Origin: an uncultured Coriobacteriaceae bacterium | GTDB taxonomy: Bacteria > Actinomycetota > Coriobacteriia > Coriobacteriales > Eggerthellaceae | Length of the DNA: 42,302 nucleotides | Reading direction: 5' to 3' | Assembly (NCBI GenBank): GCA_902779135.1 | Contig: CACZAR010000021.1 | Coordinates: 1 to 42,302 of the forward strand | Part shown: positions 6,499 to 14,593 of the stretch, in pieces | How the letters are laid out: the number at the start of each line of letters is the position of its first letter | Position numbering within the stretch: position 1 is the first letter of the stretch | Notes under the pieces: model-generated | Databases searched by the model: none | Seen by the model: the letters and a program-made list of their open reading frames with translations, nothing else | Told to the model about the DNA's origin: nothing | Made by a program: the position numbers and the translations under genes

Positions 6499-8655
6499 AT
6501 GTCCCAGAGTCACCAGATCATCATCGTTACTGGCTGGCTGCTCTCGATTGTCGCGCTCGTGGTGACCATCGCCGTGGTCATGCGAATAATCAAAAAGCGC
6601 GAGAAGACCGAGTCAACGGTGCCGGTGTGGATCGTGTACGCGATAGACATCTTCGTCACGGCATTCATTCTCGTCCTCAGCCAGAACATCGTCGATCTGG
6701 GTGGTACTCCGGATGCACCCAATATACTGGATTCGCTGCTGAGCAGCCTTCAGATGTTCGTGCTCGGTCGCGGAATCGATTTGAACATCGAAATGCTCGA
6801 GTGGATGGGCCCGCTGCTTCTGGTTTACGCGGTCTACAACGCGGCTTTGTTCCTTGCGGTTCCTGCGGCGACAGCCGGCACCGTCATATCCCTGATTGGG
6901 CAGATGCTCAGCGTGCCGCGCATGCTCAGCCTTGCCCGAAAGCGTGGCGTGCATGTGTTCTCCGAGCTCAACGAGAAATCATTGACGCTCGCGAAAAGCG
7001 TCTACGAAGACGAGGGCGCCGCAGAACATCTTGTCGTGTTTGCAAATGTCAGGGACGACGATGTTGCGCTGGCATCGGATGCGAAAAGCGCAGGCATGGT
7101 GTGTCTGGCCCAGTCGGTTTCATTCATTGCGAGCAGGATAGGCAGCAGGTCGTTCAAACGCACGTATGTGTTTTCATCCGATGACGAGGTCTCCAATTTG
7201 GGGAATGGCATCACGCTTGCGCGCCAGCTGGTCGAGCAGCACGTGGTAGGCGATCCAACGCCTTACGTGTTCATGTTCTCGAGCTCGCCGGTGGCCGGCG
7301 CCGTCGTCGATGCGGTGTCGAGTGAGGTGAACGCATCGCTTGGCGAGAATGCAGATGCGTCCGATATCAAGGTGCGCTTGAAGCGCGTCGACTGGATTCG
7401 CAACACGGTCGATATGCTGCTCGATACCTATCCGCTGTTTGCGACAGGACTCGAAGAGGGTTGCATGGACGGCCTGGAATTCGAGCCGAAGCTCACGTTC
7501 GATTACGAGCCTTCGAAGCGCCACATATTGATCGTCGGCGAGAGCATGTTTGCGGTCGAGTACTTGAAGGGCGTGCTTTGGGCGGGGCAGTTCGGCGACG
7601 AAATCGAAGTGCAAATCGACGTTGTCACGCCTGGTGTCGAAACGCTGAAGAGGCGCTTCGCTTTCGAAAGCCCCGAATTCTTCGCGACGGATGGGCGGCC
7701 ATACCAAGATCGATACAACCTGCGGTTCTATTCCTTCGACCCGCAAGGCGACGACTACCTGAACTATTTACTCGAGAGCGGAAGCGAATTCGGCGAGATC
7801 GACCAGGTGCTCGTGGCAATCGATGACGACCTCGTCTGCGCCAAGGTGGCGCGCCGCACGCGTGAGATTCTCGAGCAACGCAGGCTCGGCCGTCCTGGCA
7901 TGAAGCCAGCGTTCATCGCTGCGCTCATCGAGGATTCCGAGCTCGCACAAGCGGTTCGACTCATGAAAGCGCGAAAGCGCCTGTACGCAATCGAACCGGT
8001 GGGCAACGTCGAGTCGGCTTATACCGTCGAGAACGTGTTCAATACGCCGCTTTCGCGGCAGGCGCGCAACGTGAACCGTATCTACAGCGAGCACGATATC
8101 AATGCCGCGGACAATTTCGAAGCAGCCATTCTCAAAGCCGACTTGGGTTTCATGGGATCGGAATACAGCCAACGTTCATCGCTCGCTTCGGCGTTGCATC
8201 GAAAGTACTCGCTGTTCCTCGTATGCCGCAAGACCGCATCGGCGGCAGGGGCAGCCGTCGATTGGACGACTCCGCTCGTGTCCATCAACCAGGTGGTCAA
8301 AGACGAGTACGAGGCGTATTTCAAGGAGCATGATGCAGCGTGGCTGTCTGCGGTTGAGCACGATCGCTGGAGCGCTTATGTGAGCACCGAGGGCCACGAG
8401 CATGCAGACTTGGATCAGGTGAAACAAATCTGGGCACTCGAAGAGAAGCATAATTACGAACTGGCCCACCTGCATCCCTGCTTGATCGATTTCGACGATT
8501 TGCCTTCGCTCGACAACGAGGTCGAAGCAGTAAAAGGCGCATCGCCGCAGTTCCAGAAGATCGACGACAACGTGATCCGCGCCATCGGCGTTATCGCCGC
8601 CGACAAGAACACGTTCGAAGCTGAGTGGAAGCGTTTCTTCGGCTCGAAAGGCTAA
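6499..8655 (+). CDS. Membrane protein with TrkA/RCK-like regions and C-terminal RyR-like domain
   Basis: The 718-residue protein has three hydrophobic segments at the N-terminus (about 7-28, 43-65, 103-135), with a compact layout resembling a small channel. Two Rossmann-like cytosolic regions follow (about 145-240; about 335-450, starting HILIVGESMFAVEYL), similar to TrkA-N/RCK regulatory domains. The C-terminal hundred residues contain VEHDRWSAY and, further on, HLHPCLIDFDDLP. This matches the spacing of the prokaryotic RyR domain (E-H-x-R-W ... H-P-x-L). Such TrkA-RyR proteins are proposed to gate ions or bind nucleotide ligands. GGAGG at 6489-6493 precedes the ATG. Tight linkage to the TIR gene suggests that it senses or responds to TIR products. 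Domain boundaries and function are inferred. Confidence 0.72.
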   Translation: MSQSHQIIIVTGWLLSIVALVVTIAVVMRIIKKREKTESTVPVWIVYAIDIFVTAFILVLSQNIVDLGGTPDAPNILDSLLSSLQMFVLGRGIDLNIEMLEWMGPLLLVYAVYNAALFLAVPAATAGTVISLIGQMLSVPRMLSLARKRGVHVFSELNEKSLTLAKSVYEDEGAAEHLVVFANVRDDDVALASDAKSAGMVCLAQSVSFIASRIGSRSFKRTYVFSSDDEVSNLGNGITLARQLVEQHVVGDPTPYVFMFSSSPVAGAVVDAVSSEVNASLGENADASDIKVRLKRVDWIRNTVDMLLDTYPLFATGLEEGCMDGLEFEPKLTFDYEPSKRHILIVGESMFAVEYLKGVLWAGQFGDEIEVQIDVVTPGVETLKRRFAFESPEFFATDGRPYQDRYNLRFYSFDPQGDDYLNYLLESGSEFGEIDQVLVAIDDDLVCAKVARRTREILEQRRLGRPGMKPAFIAALIEDSELAQAVRLMKARKRLYAIEPVGNVESAYTVENVFNTPLSRQARNVNRIYSEHDINAADNFEAAILKADLGFMGSEYSQRSSLASALHRKYSLFLVCRKTASAAGAAVDWTTPLVSINQVVKDEYEAYFKEHDAAWLSAVEHDRWSAYVSTEGHEHADLDQVKQIWALEEKHNYELAHLHPCLIDFDDLPSLDNEVEAVKGASPQFQKIDDNVIRAIGVIAADKNTFEAEWKRFFGSKG

Positions 8656-8657
8656 TT

Positions 8658-8692
8658 CAACGGTTAATCCGCTCGTTGTTGATTAACCGTTG
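8658..8692. terminator. Perfect 12-base stem-loop after the RyR-like gene
   Basis: Arms 8658-8669 and 8681-8692 (CAACGGTTAATC and its complement) pair perfectly around an 11-base loop, three bases after the stop codon. No T-run follows, so it may be a weak terminator, an mRNA-stabilising hairpin or an operator. Confidence 0.5.
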
Positions 8693-8778
8693 CTTGCGAT
8701 GGTTAGTGCGTTCGCGTAGTATCGATGCTGCTCAAAGGGGCGCAAAGTCCCGATAATCCATCAATTCGAAATCAACGA

Positions 8779-8831
8779 CATGAGGCTTGCCTTCGTGCGC
8801 CCTTAATTCGGGCGCGCGTCGTGGTCTCATG
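8779..8831 (+). other. Possible structured leader before the ATPase gene
   Basis: Within the 237-base gap 8656-8892, CATGAG (8779-8784) pairs with CTCATG (8826-8831). Inside that, GCGCCC (8797-8802) pairs with GGGCGC (8810-8815). A further small hairpin GGGGC-GCAAA-GTCCC lies upstream, around 8737-8751. This may be a folded 5' leader, but it matches no riboswitch class I know and could be chance in GC-rich DNA. Confidence 0.25.
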
Positions 8832-8892
8832 CGTTCCTTGACAGCCGAATAGCGAAGCAGGTTTGAAGTTCTCCAAAGAGATGGAGGTTCTT

Positions 8893-10323
8893 ATGAACAA
8901 CAAGGTGAATGATGGATGGACGCGCGGATTAGGCAACCTCAGCTTGGGCATCACGGTAGGGATGTGCGCAGATGACCTGAGTAGCGTGTTCCAGTTCAAT
9001 GAGGACCGGTTTCGGCACATGCTTGTCATCGGGCGCACCGGCAGCGGCAAATCGAATCACATCCTGCAAATGGAGCGCGAGGACATCCTCAGCGGAGCAG
9101 GCGTGGCCATCATCGCTGCGCATGAGGAAGATGCAATCTACCCGCTGACGTTTGTCCCTGAGGAGCGCATGGACGACGTGGTGCTTATCGACGCTTCGAA
9201 CAAGCACTATCTGCCGCGCATGAACCCGCTCGACGTCGATAGAAGCGACAAAGCTGCTGTAGACAAGGCAATCGATGATGTGGTCGAGCTGCTGAAAACG
9301 GGGGAGTACTATCAGTGGTCAGGCCCGCGTATGTACGATTTCGTACGCAATGGCCTGAAGCTCATCCTGCATTCGAAATTTCCCGACGACCCGAGCTTGC
9401 TGCTGCTCTCGAAGCTCTACGCCGATCCCGATTACGTCAGAAACTGTCTCATGAGCGTGGATGACGAACGCCTGAACAGACAATGGCGCATCGAAGCCTC
9501 AGCGCACCGCTCGGGCGATCACGATGATTCGATCCAATGGTTCCTCTCGAAAATCGATCGTATCGCCGAAAACGAAACGTTGAGGCATGTGTTTGGACCG
9601 GGAAAATCGACCATCGACATCCAGCAGATCGTCAACGAGGGGAAGATTCTCGTTGCAGCGATTCCCGAGGCGCGCATTGGGCGCGATGTGGCTCAACTGC
9701 TGTCGTCATGGCTGGTGGCGCGCTTGCACGATGCAATCTTGAACCGCGGTTGCTCGGCTAGCGAGACTCGTGTGGGGAGGCGGGATCGTTTCGAATCGAG
9801 CGATCTCGGCATCTTCGGCGAGACGGCCAATGACCTTGACATACTCGAGCCGTTTTTCGTCTACATCGATGAGTTTGCGAAATTTGCGAGCCCCAATTTC
9901 GAAGGTCTGTTCGCCGAGGCGCGCAAATATCGCGTGGGTTTCGTGCTATCGCTGCAAACGCTCTCTCAAGTTCGCATTCTCGATCGCGCAAGCGGGCTCG
10001 AGTCAAATCTCGCGCAAGCGATACTCGGCAACGTTGGGTCAATCATCTGCTACCAGGTGGGACTTGCTGACTCTTCGTACATTGCCGAGCAATTTGGCAT
10101 CGATGCGGAAAAGGTTAGAAGAATTGAGCGCTATCGGCCGCTTGCGCGGCTGTGTTTCGACAATCAACCGTCCCAGCCGCTAACGCTGATAGTTGGTCCC
10201 AAGCCTGAACCTGATCGTCCGAACGTGCCGAAGCGCATTGCGCGTCGCCACATCGGTCGGCGCATCTGGCTTCCGACCGAATACGAGCGTTCGTTGCGAG
10301 GAGTGGTGAAGTGTGCAGCTTGA
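8893..10323 (+). CDS. HerA/VirD4-like P-loop ATPase
   Basis: This 476-residue cytosolic ATPase belongs to the HerA/FtsK superfamily, closest in feel to type IV coupling proteins (TraG/VirD4) and helicase HerA. Walker A is GRTGSGKSN near residue 48, Walker B is FFVYIDEFAKFA near residue 328, and a sensor-like segment VLSLQTLSQV follows near residue 360. There are no N-terminal membrane segments, unlike conjugative VirD4, and no relaxase or secretion genes are nearby, so a role in DNA or protein translocation within the preceding TIR/RyR system is more likely than conjugation. GGAGG at 8883-8887 stands five bases before the ATG at 8893. Starts at 8863 (TTG) and 8881 (ATG) are possible, but the GGAGG lies inside or after them. 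Confidence 0.82.
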   Translation: MNNKVNDGWTRGLGNLSLGITVGMCADDLSSVFQFNEDRFRHMLVIGRTGSGKSNHILQMEREDILSGAGVAIIAAHEEDAIYPLTFVPEERMDDVVLIDASNKHYLPRMNPLDVDRSDKAAVDKAIDDVVELLKTGEYYQWSGPRMYDFVRNGLKLILHSKFPDDPSLLLLSKLYADPDYVRNCLMSVDDERLNRQWRIEASAHRSGDHDDSIQWFLSKIDRIAENETLRHVFGPGKSTIDIQQIVNEGKILVAAIPEARIGRDVAQLLSSWLVARLHDAILNRGCSASETRVGRRDRFESSDLGIFGETANDLDILEPFFVYIDEFAKFASPNFEGLFAEARKYRVGFVLSLQTLSQVRILDRASGLESNLAQAILGNVGSIICYQVGLADSSYIAEQFGIDAEKVRRIERYRPLARLCFDNQPSQPLTLIVGPKPEPDRPNVPKRIARRHIGRRIWLPTEYERSLRGVVKCAA

Positions 10324-10369
10324 GAATCGTGAAGAAAATAAGGATACTTACTAAAATTGATAGCCAGAC

Positions 10370-10422
10370 TTGAAATAGTAAGAAACCTTAGTATTATGGA
10401 ACCATAAAAAGTAAGGTTACTT
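10370..10422 (+). promoter_or_regulatory. Promoter and candidate operator of the MarR-type gene
   Basis: TTGAAA (10370-10375), a 16-base spacer and TATTAT (10392-10397) form a good sigma-70 promoter in an AT-rich stretch that contrasts with its surroundings. Just downstream, AAGTAA-GG-TTACTT (10409-10422) is a dyad at the expected transcription start, a typical place for MarR autorepression. Further AGTAAG and TACTTACT half-sites lie at 10345-10352 and 10376-10382. Confidence 0.6.
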
Positions 10423-10448
10423 ATCAAAATGAATGAAAGGAATAGCAA

Positions 10449-11108
10449 ATGGCTATCAACAACGAAGAGCTCATGGGCAAGTTTGTACGTACCGGCATGA
10501 TCATGCGTCATATCGACGGGGAAGAGGTCAAAGGCCACAAGCGCGGCCACGGCCACGGCCATGGTCACGGTCATGGTGCTCCGGAAGGTCATGAGGGCCA
10601 CGGTGCGCCAGAAGGGCACGAAGGTCATGGCCCGCACGGCGAAGGCAAATGCGGCCACGGCCATGGTCACGAAAAGGGCCACGGCAAGGGCAAGTGCGGC
10701 CGTCGTCGCGGCCAGGAGCGCGTGCTCACGATGGTCTCGATGAAAGAGGGCATCAACCAGAAGGATCTGGCTTTCTTGCTGGGCATCCGTCCGCAGACTC
10801 TGGGCGAGATGCTCCAGAAGCTCGAGGAGCGCGGTATGGTCGAGCGCAAGAAGTCAGAGGCAGACGGCCGTGTCATCGAGGTCACGCTGACCGACAAGGG
10901 CCGCGAGCGCGCAGCCGAGATTGCGGAGCGTCGTGCAGTGGCTGCCGCTGATATGTTCGCTGTGCTGACCGAAGAGGAGAAGGAGCAGCTGGGTGCCATC
11001 CTCGACAAGCTGGCCGGCGAGCTGGACAAGTACCGTCCGCGCCACTGCAGCCATGCTAAGCGTGGCGAGTCTGCTGAAGGCGAAGAGGCTCAGGAAGACG
11101 CCGAATAG
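10449..11108 (+). CDS. MarR family regulator with His-rich metal-binding insertion
   Basis: The 219-residue protein has a short N-terminal helix (1-22), then a Gly/His-rich segment (30-78) with 15 histidines, several in HGHGHG runs, followed by a winged helix-turn-helix (about 87-150; INQKDLAFLLGIRPQTLGEML is the recognition region and KSEADGRVIEVTLTDKG the wing). The C-terminal helix is followed by an acidic tail. In ordinary MarR proteins the first helix runs straight into the DNA-binding domain, so the insertion is unusual and suggests binding of nickel, zinc or copper. It is monocistronic, with its own promoter and operator-like dyad and a strong terminator. The target genes are not evident. 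AAAGGAATAGCAA precedes the ATG. Confidence 0.9.
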   Translation: MAINNEELMGKFVRTGMIMRHIDGEEVKGHKRGHGHGHGHGHGAPEGHEGHGAPEGHEGHGPHGEGKCGHGHGHEKGHGKGKCGRRRGQERVLTMVSMKEGINQKDLAFLLGIRPQTLGEMLQKLEERGMVERKKSEADGRVIEVTLTDKGRERAAEIAERRAVAAADMFAVLTEEEKEQLGAILDKLAGELDKYRPRHCSHAKRGESAEGEEAQEDAE

Positions 11109-11168
11109 TTTTCGAACCGGGCTAGGGTTGAAGGACCCGTCTATCAACCCTCCGAAATGCGCAAAACG

Positions 11169-11203
11169 AAAGCCGGGCTGGATGATTCCAGCCCGGCTTT
11201 TTT
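11169..11203 (+). terminator. Rho-independent terminator of the MarR-type gene
   Basis: A 14-base perfect GC-rich stem (11169-11182 with 11187-11200, core AGCCGGGCTGGA) with a four-base loop ends in TTTTTT (11198-11203). It may also stop minus-strand transcripts from ptsI, since the opposite flank is A-rich on this strand. Confidence 0.92.
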
Positions 11204-11236
11204 ACTCAAAAGAGACCGGTTCGTTTTCGGTCGTTC

Positions 11237-12943
11237 CTATCGTGCAGATTCCTGCAGCAATTGATACACCTCGGATGCGGTCTTGAGCTGCATGGCCTTG
11301 TCAGCCAGAGCGCACGCATCTTCCTTCGTCCACAGCGAAATGGTCTTGCGCGTGGCAAGAACGCTGGTGGCCGACACGGAGTACTCGCCCAGGCCGAACG
11401 CGATCCACATGGGAACGAGTGTGGGATCGGCGGCAGCCTCACCGCACATGCCCACCATGATGCCGGCTTCGTTGCCCGCTTCGATGACGCGGCGGATGCT
11501 GCGCAACACGGCAGGGTTGTACGTCGAGTAGAGGTAGCGCACCTTGTCGTTGCCGCGGTCGGCGCACATTGTGTAGCCGGTCAGGTCGTTCGTGCCGATG
11601 CTGAAGAAGTCGGCTTCCTCAGCCAGCAGGTCTGCGATGACGGCGGCAGCAGGGGTCTCGATCATCACGCCGACTTGGATGTCGGGGTTGTAAGCGATGC
11701 CCTCCTGGTCGAACTCCTGCATGTAGCGCTTGATGAGGTCCTTCACGGCGGTCAATTCGTCAACGCAGGTGACGAGCGGCACCATGATGCGGATCTCGCC
11801 GAACGCGCTCGCACGCAGCAACGCGCGCAGCTGGGCACGGTAGAGGTCCTCGCGTGCCAGGCAGTAGCGGATGGCGCGGAAGCCCATGAACGGGTTGTCT
11901 TCCTTGTCGAGGCCAAGATACGGCACGTCCTTGTCGCCGCCGATGTCGAGCGTGCGGATGATGACCGGCTTGTTCTTGCAGATGAGTGCAACCTTCTTGT
12001 AGGCCTCGAATTGCTCATCCTCGGTGGGAGCAGTCGCGGAGTCCATGAAGAGGAACTCGGTGCGGAACAGGCCGATGCCTTCGGCGTCACGTTCCATTGC
12101 CTGCGTGGCGTCATCGGGTTTGCCGATGTTGGCGAACAACTCGAGGTTCTCGCCTGACGCGGTTATCGTACGGCAGCCGATGAACTTGGCAAGTTCGGCG
12201 CGCTCAGCCGCAAACGCAGCTTGGTCGGCGCGCGCCTGCTCGAGCACGTCCTCGGCAGGATCGATCACGACGGTGCCAGCTGAGCCGTCGACAATGACGA
12301 GGTCGCCGTCGGCGAGCTTGTGGCATGCGCCGGGAACCGACAGCACGGCTGGAATCTCCATAGCGCGCGCCAGGATGGCGGAATGGCTCGTCAAGCCACC
12401 GGTCTCGGTGACGACGCCGGCCACAGCACCCGGGCGGATGCCTGCAGTCATCGATGGCGTGAGGTCGTGTGTGGCGACAATGCTCTCGAGCGGCAGAGTG
12501 CCCATGTCGACAGGGCGCTTGTTCAACAGCTCGGCGAGCACGCCGGTTTTCACGTCGCGCACGTCGGTGGCACGCTGCATGGTCAGCTCGTCACCCGTCG
12601 CCTCGAACATGGTGGCGAACATCTCGCAGATTTGGACAAGCGCGTCTTCTGCGCACATGCCGCCTTCGACGAGCTTGACCATTTCGCCTTGCATGTAGGG
12701 GTCGCTGATCATGACGATGTGACCAGTCAGGATTTCGGCTTCCTTTTCGCCAACGGTTTCACGCATGGTCTCTGCTTGTCCGTTGGTGTAGTCGATGTAG
12801 CTTGCGATGGCCGCATTGAGACGATCGGTTTCGGCAGCGGTGTCTTCGACCGTGCGGCTGACGTAATCGAGGGTCGGCTCTTCGACGATGACGACGCGCC
12901 CAATGCCGATGCCAGCGCTCGCTCCTGTACCTTTCAAATCCAT
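11237..12943 (-). CDS. ptsI: Phosphoenolpyruvate-protein phosphotransferase (enzyme I)
   Basis: Enzyme I takes phosphate from phosphoenolpyruvate and passes it to HPr, the first step of the PTS in the cytosol. The 568 residues match the family length. The N-terminal HPr-binding and phosphohistidine domains end with GGLTSHSAILARAMEIPAV, whose His is the phosphorylated residue. The PEP-binding TIM barrel contains GIGLFRTEFLFM, IIRTLDIGGDK and FFSIGTNDLTGYTMCADR, and the catalytic Cys lies in GMCGEAAADP. GGGAG stands before the ATG at 12943. It is the last gene of the fruK-fruA-ptsH-ptsI operon, 45 bases after ptsH, and appears to be the general enzyme I for this cell. Confidence 0.97.
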   Translation of the reverse strand: MDLKGTGASAGIGIGRVVIVEEPTLDYVSRTVEDTAAETDRLNAAIASYIDYTNGQAETMRETVGEKEAEILTGHIVMISDPYMQGEMVKLVEGGMCAEDALVQICEMFATMFEATGDELTMQRATDVRDVKTGVLAELLNKRPVDMGTLPLESIVATHDLTPSMTAGIRPGAVAGVVTETGGLTSHSAILARAMEIPAVLSVPGACHKLADGDLVIVDGSAGTVVIDPAEDVLEQARADQAAFAAERAELAKFIGCRTITASGENLELFANIGKPDDATQAMERDAEGIGLFRTEFLFMDSATAPTEDEQFEAYKKVALICKNKPVIIRTLDIGGDKDVPYLGLDKEDNPFMGFRAIRYCLAREDLYRAQLRALLRASAFGEIRIMVPLVTCVDELTAVKDLIKRYMQEFDQEGIAYNPDIQVGVMIETPAAAVIADLLAEEADFFSIGTNDLTGYTMCADRGNDKVRYLYSTYNPAVLRSIRRVIEAGNEAGIMVGMCGEAAADPTLVPMWIAFGLGEYSVSATSVLATRKTISLWTKEDACALADKAMQLKTASEVYQLLQESAR

Positions 12944-12988
12944 AAATGTCTCCCTTGTTCAGTGGAAGTCAGCGAGAGAGACCGTGGT

Positions 12989-13252
12989 TTAGTCGCCCAT
13001 TCCGCTTGCGATGAAATCGACGACAGCGCGGCCAGCTTCGTTCTCTTGCGGGCCTTCGGCCTGGATTTCGATTTCCTCGCCGCATTTGATGCCGGCAGCC
13101 ATGATGCCCATCAGGCTGTTGCCGGGAATCGAGTTGCCGTTGCGGATGATGGTGACGGTGGCGTCATACTTGCCGACTTCGCCCACGAGCAGGCTGGCGG
13201 GACGCATGTGGAAGCCCTGGGGATTGACGAGGGTTACTTTCTCGGAGAACAT
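12989..13252 (-). CDS. ptsH: Phosphocarrier protein HPr
   Basis: The 87-residue protein has phospho-acceptor His15 in GFHMRPAS and a serine at position 46 (GNSLMG), the site used by HPr kinase in Gram-positive bacteria; no HPr kinase gene is in the window. It relays phosphate from enzyme I to the fructose IIA domain. The start ATG at 13252 follows AAAGGATCC; longer in-frame readings would run into the upstream hairpin. It is translated between fruA and ptsI. Confidence 0.97.
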   Translation of the reverse strand: MFSEKVTLVNPQGFHMRPASLLVGEVGKYDATVTIIRNGNSIPGNSLMGIMAAGIKCGEEIEIQAEGPQENEAGRAVVDFIASGMGD

Positions 13253-13274
13253 GATGGATCCTTTCTCTTTTAAA

Positions 13275-13296
13275 GGGAGGGCGCTGTGTCCCTCCC
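13275..13296 (-). other. Intercistronic hairpin between fruA and ptsH
   Basis: GGGAGGG and CCCTCCC (13275-13281 with 13290-13296) form a seven-pair stem followed on the minus strand by TTTAAAAG, in the 90-base gap before ptsH. A second A/T-rich fold (AACCAAA... with ...TTTGGTT) lies just upstream at about 13311-13340. These may attenuate read-through from fruA, or protect a separate ptsHI message. Confidence 0.5.
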
Positions 13297-13342
13297 GTTT
13301 TCCAAACTGTCTAACCAAAGGGAATGTCCCTTTTTTGGTTGG

Positions 13343-14593
13343 TTACGCTTCAGCAGCAATCTCCTCGGCGAGCTTCTCCTCGTCGGGGGTGACCTTCTTC
13401 TTGAGGATGCGCAGCATCAAGGCGCCTACAACAGCGCCGACGACGAGCGCGACCAGATACATCGGCCAGTTGCCGACGACGGCGAAGACGAAGATGCCAC
13501 CATGGGGAGCCATCAGGGTGCAGCCAAATGCCATGGAGATGGCGCCAGCTACAGCAGAGCCGATGACGCAAGCCGGGATGACGCGCAGCGGGTCAGCTGC
13601 GGCATAGGGGATAGCACCTTCGGTGATGAACGACAGGCCCATGATGTAGTTGACCGGAGCGCTCTTGAGCTCGGTCTCGGTCCAGCGATCTTTGAAGAAC
13701 GTGCAAGCGAGCGCGATGGCCAGCGGCGGAACCATGCCGCCGATCATGACGGCGGCCATCATGTCGTAGTTGCCAAGCTCGATCGAAGCGAGGCCGAACA
13801 GGTAAGCAGCCTTGTTGATCGGGCCGCCCATGTCGATGGCCATCATGCCACCGAGCAGCAAGCCGAGCAGGATCTTCGCATTGCCAAGGCTGGTCAGGAA
13901 GTTGCCGATGCCCACGTTGATAGCGATCATGATCGGGTTGACTGCGCACATGAACACACCGATGAACGCAAGACCGACGAGCGGGAAGATGAGCATGGGC
14001 TTCATGCCGTCAAGCGCTTGCGGGATGTGTTCGCACACCTTTTCGAACCACAGCATGAAGTAGCCACCTGCGAAGCCGGCGAGCAGAGCGCCCAGGAAGC
14101 CAGCGGAAACAGCTTGGCCGGCAGGATCGGTGAACGTGCAGCCGGCAGCGGCCATGGCGCCACCGACGAAGCCGACGAGCAGGCCGGGACGGTCGGCGAT
14201 CGAGCGGCCGATGTAGCCGGCGAGGATGGCGAGCATGAAGCCGAAGCTGATGCCGCCGATGCCCTTGAACCATGCGGCGACCGGGGTGTTGGAACCAAAG
14301 TTGCCGTCCTGCGGTGCGCCCATGATGGTGTCGATCAGGAATGCGAGCGCGATGAAGATACCACCTGCGACGACGAACGGCAGCATGTGGCTGACGCCTT
14401 CCATCAGGTGCTTGTAGACCTGACGGCCGACGCTCTCGTTCTCAGCGGAATCGGCTGCTGCTTCGCCAGCACCGCCAGCGTGCTTGTAAATCGGGGCCTT
14501 GCCTTCGATGACCTTGTTGATGAGCTCTTCAATCGAAGCGCGCCATCTCGACGTTCTTGTCGGCGGCGACGATGATGCCTTCGCATGCGGCAA
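13343..14593 (-). CDS. fruA: Fructose PTS IIC membrane domain, second half of a frame-broken fruA
   Basis: From about 14528 downwards this frame encodes the complete IIC permease of the fructose family: YKHLMEGVSHMLPFVVAGGI near its start, many membrane segments, and AYLFGLASIELGNYD and SFITEGAIPYAAADP as typical conserved loops. It imports fructose while it is phosphorylated by IIB. The part from 14593 to about 14530 is the wrong frame of the IIB region (Ser/Arg-rich), and its TTG start is probably not used. In relatives IIC continues in frame from IIB. Here the reading frame changes at about 14530 and roughly 15 linker residues are missing. Expression as a separate IIC subunit is possible but no convincing start site is visible. 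Confidence 0.8.
   Translation of the reverse strand: MPHAKASSSPPTRTSRWRASIEELINKVIEGKAPIYKHAGGAGEAAADSAENESVGRQVYKHLMEGVSHMLPFVVAGGIFIALAFLIDTIMGAPQDGNFGSNTPVAAWFKGIGGISFGFMLAILAGYIGRSIADRPGLLVGFVGGAMAAAGCTFTDPAGQAVSAGFLGALLAGFAGGYFMLWFEKVCEHIPQALDGMKPMLIFPLVGLAFIGVFMCAVNPIMIAINVGIGNFLTSLGNAKILLGLLLGGMMAIDMGGPINKAAYLFGLASIELGNYDMMAAVMIGGMVPPLAIALACTFFKDRWTETELKSAPVNYIMGLSFITEGAIPYAAADPLRVIPACVIGSAVAGAISMAFGCTLMAPHGGIFVFAVVGNWPMYLVALVVGAVVGALMLRILKKKVTPDEEKLAEEIAAEA

Noticed and set aside
8735-8760. Possible c-di-GMP-I riboswitch core (GGGGCGCAAAGTCCC)
   Set aside because: It resembles part of the GGGACGCAAAGCC segment, but the upstream AGGGCAAACC element, tetraloop receptor and paired arms are absent; a small hairpin explains it.
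8893-10323. ATPase as a conjugative coupling protein of an integrated element
   Set aside because: No relaxase, integrase, VirB4 or attachment-site repeats are nearby, and the N-terminal membrane segments of VirD4 are missing.
10548-10690. Short GGCCACGGCCATGG-type repeats as a CRISPR or satellite
   Set aside because: They are codon-level repeats of Gly-His within the MarR-type gene, with no regular spacer structure.
13286-14575. Open frame of 429 codons antisense to fruA IIC
   Set aside because: The product is a His/Asp/Glu-rich shadow of a membrane protein with no recognisable domain.
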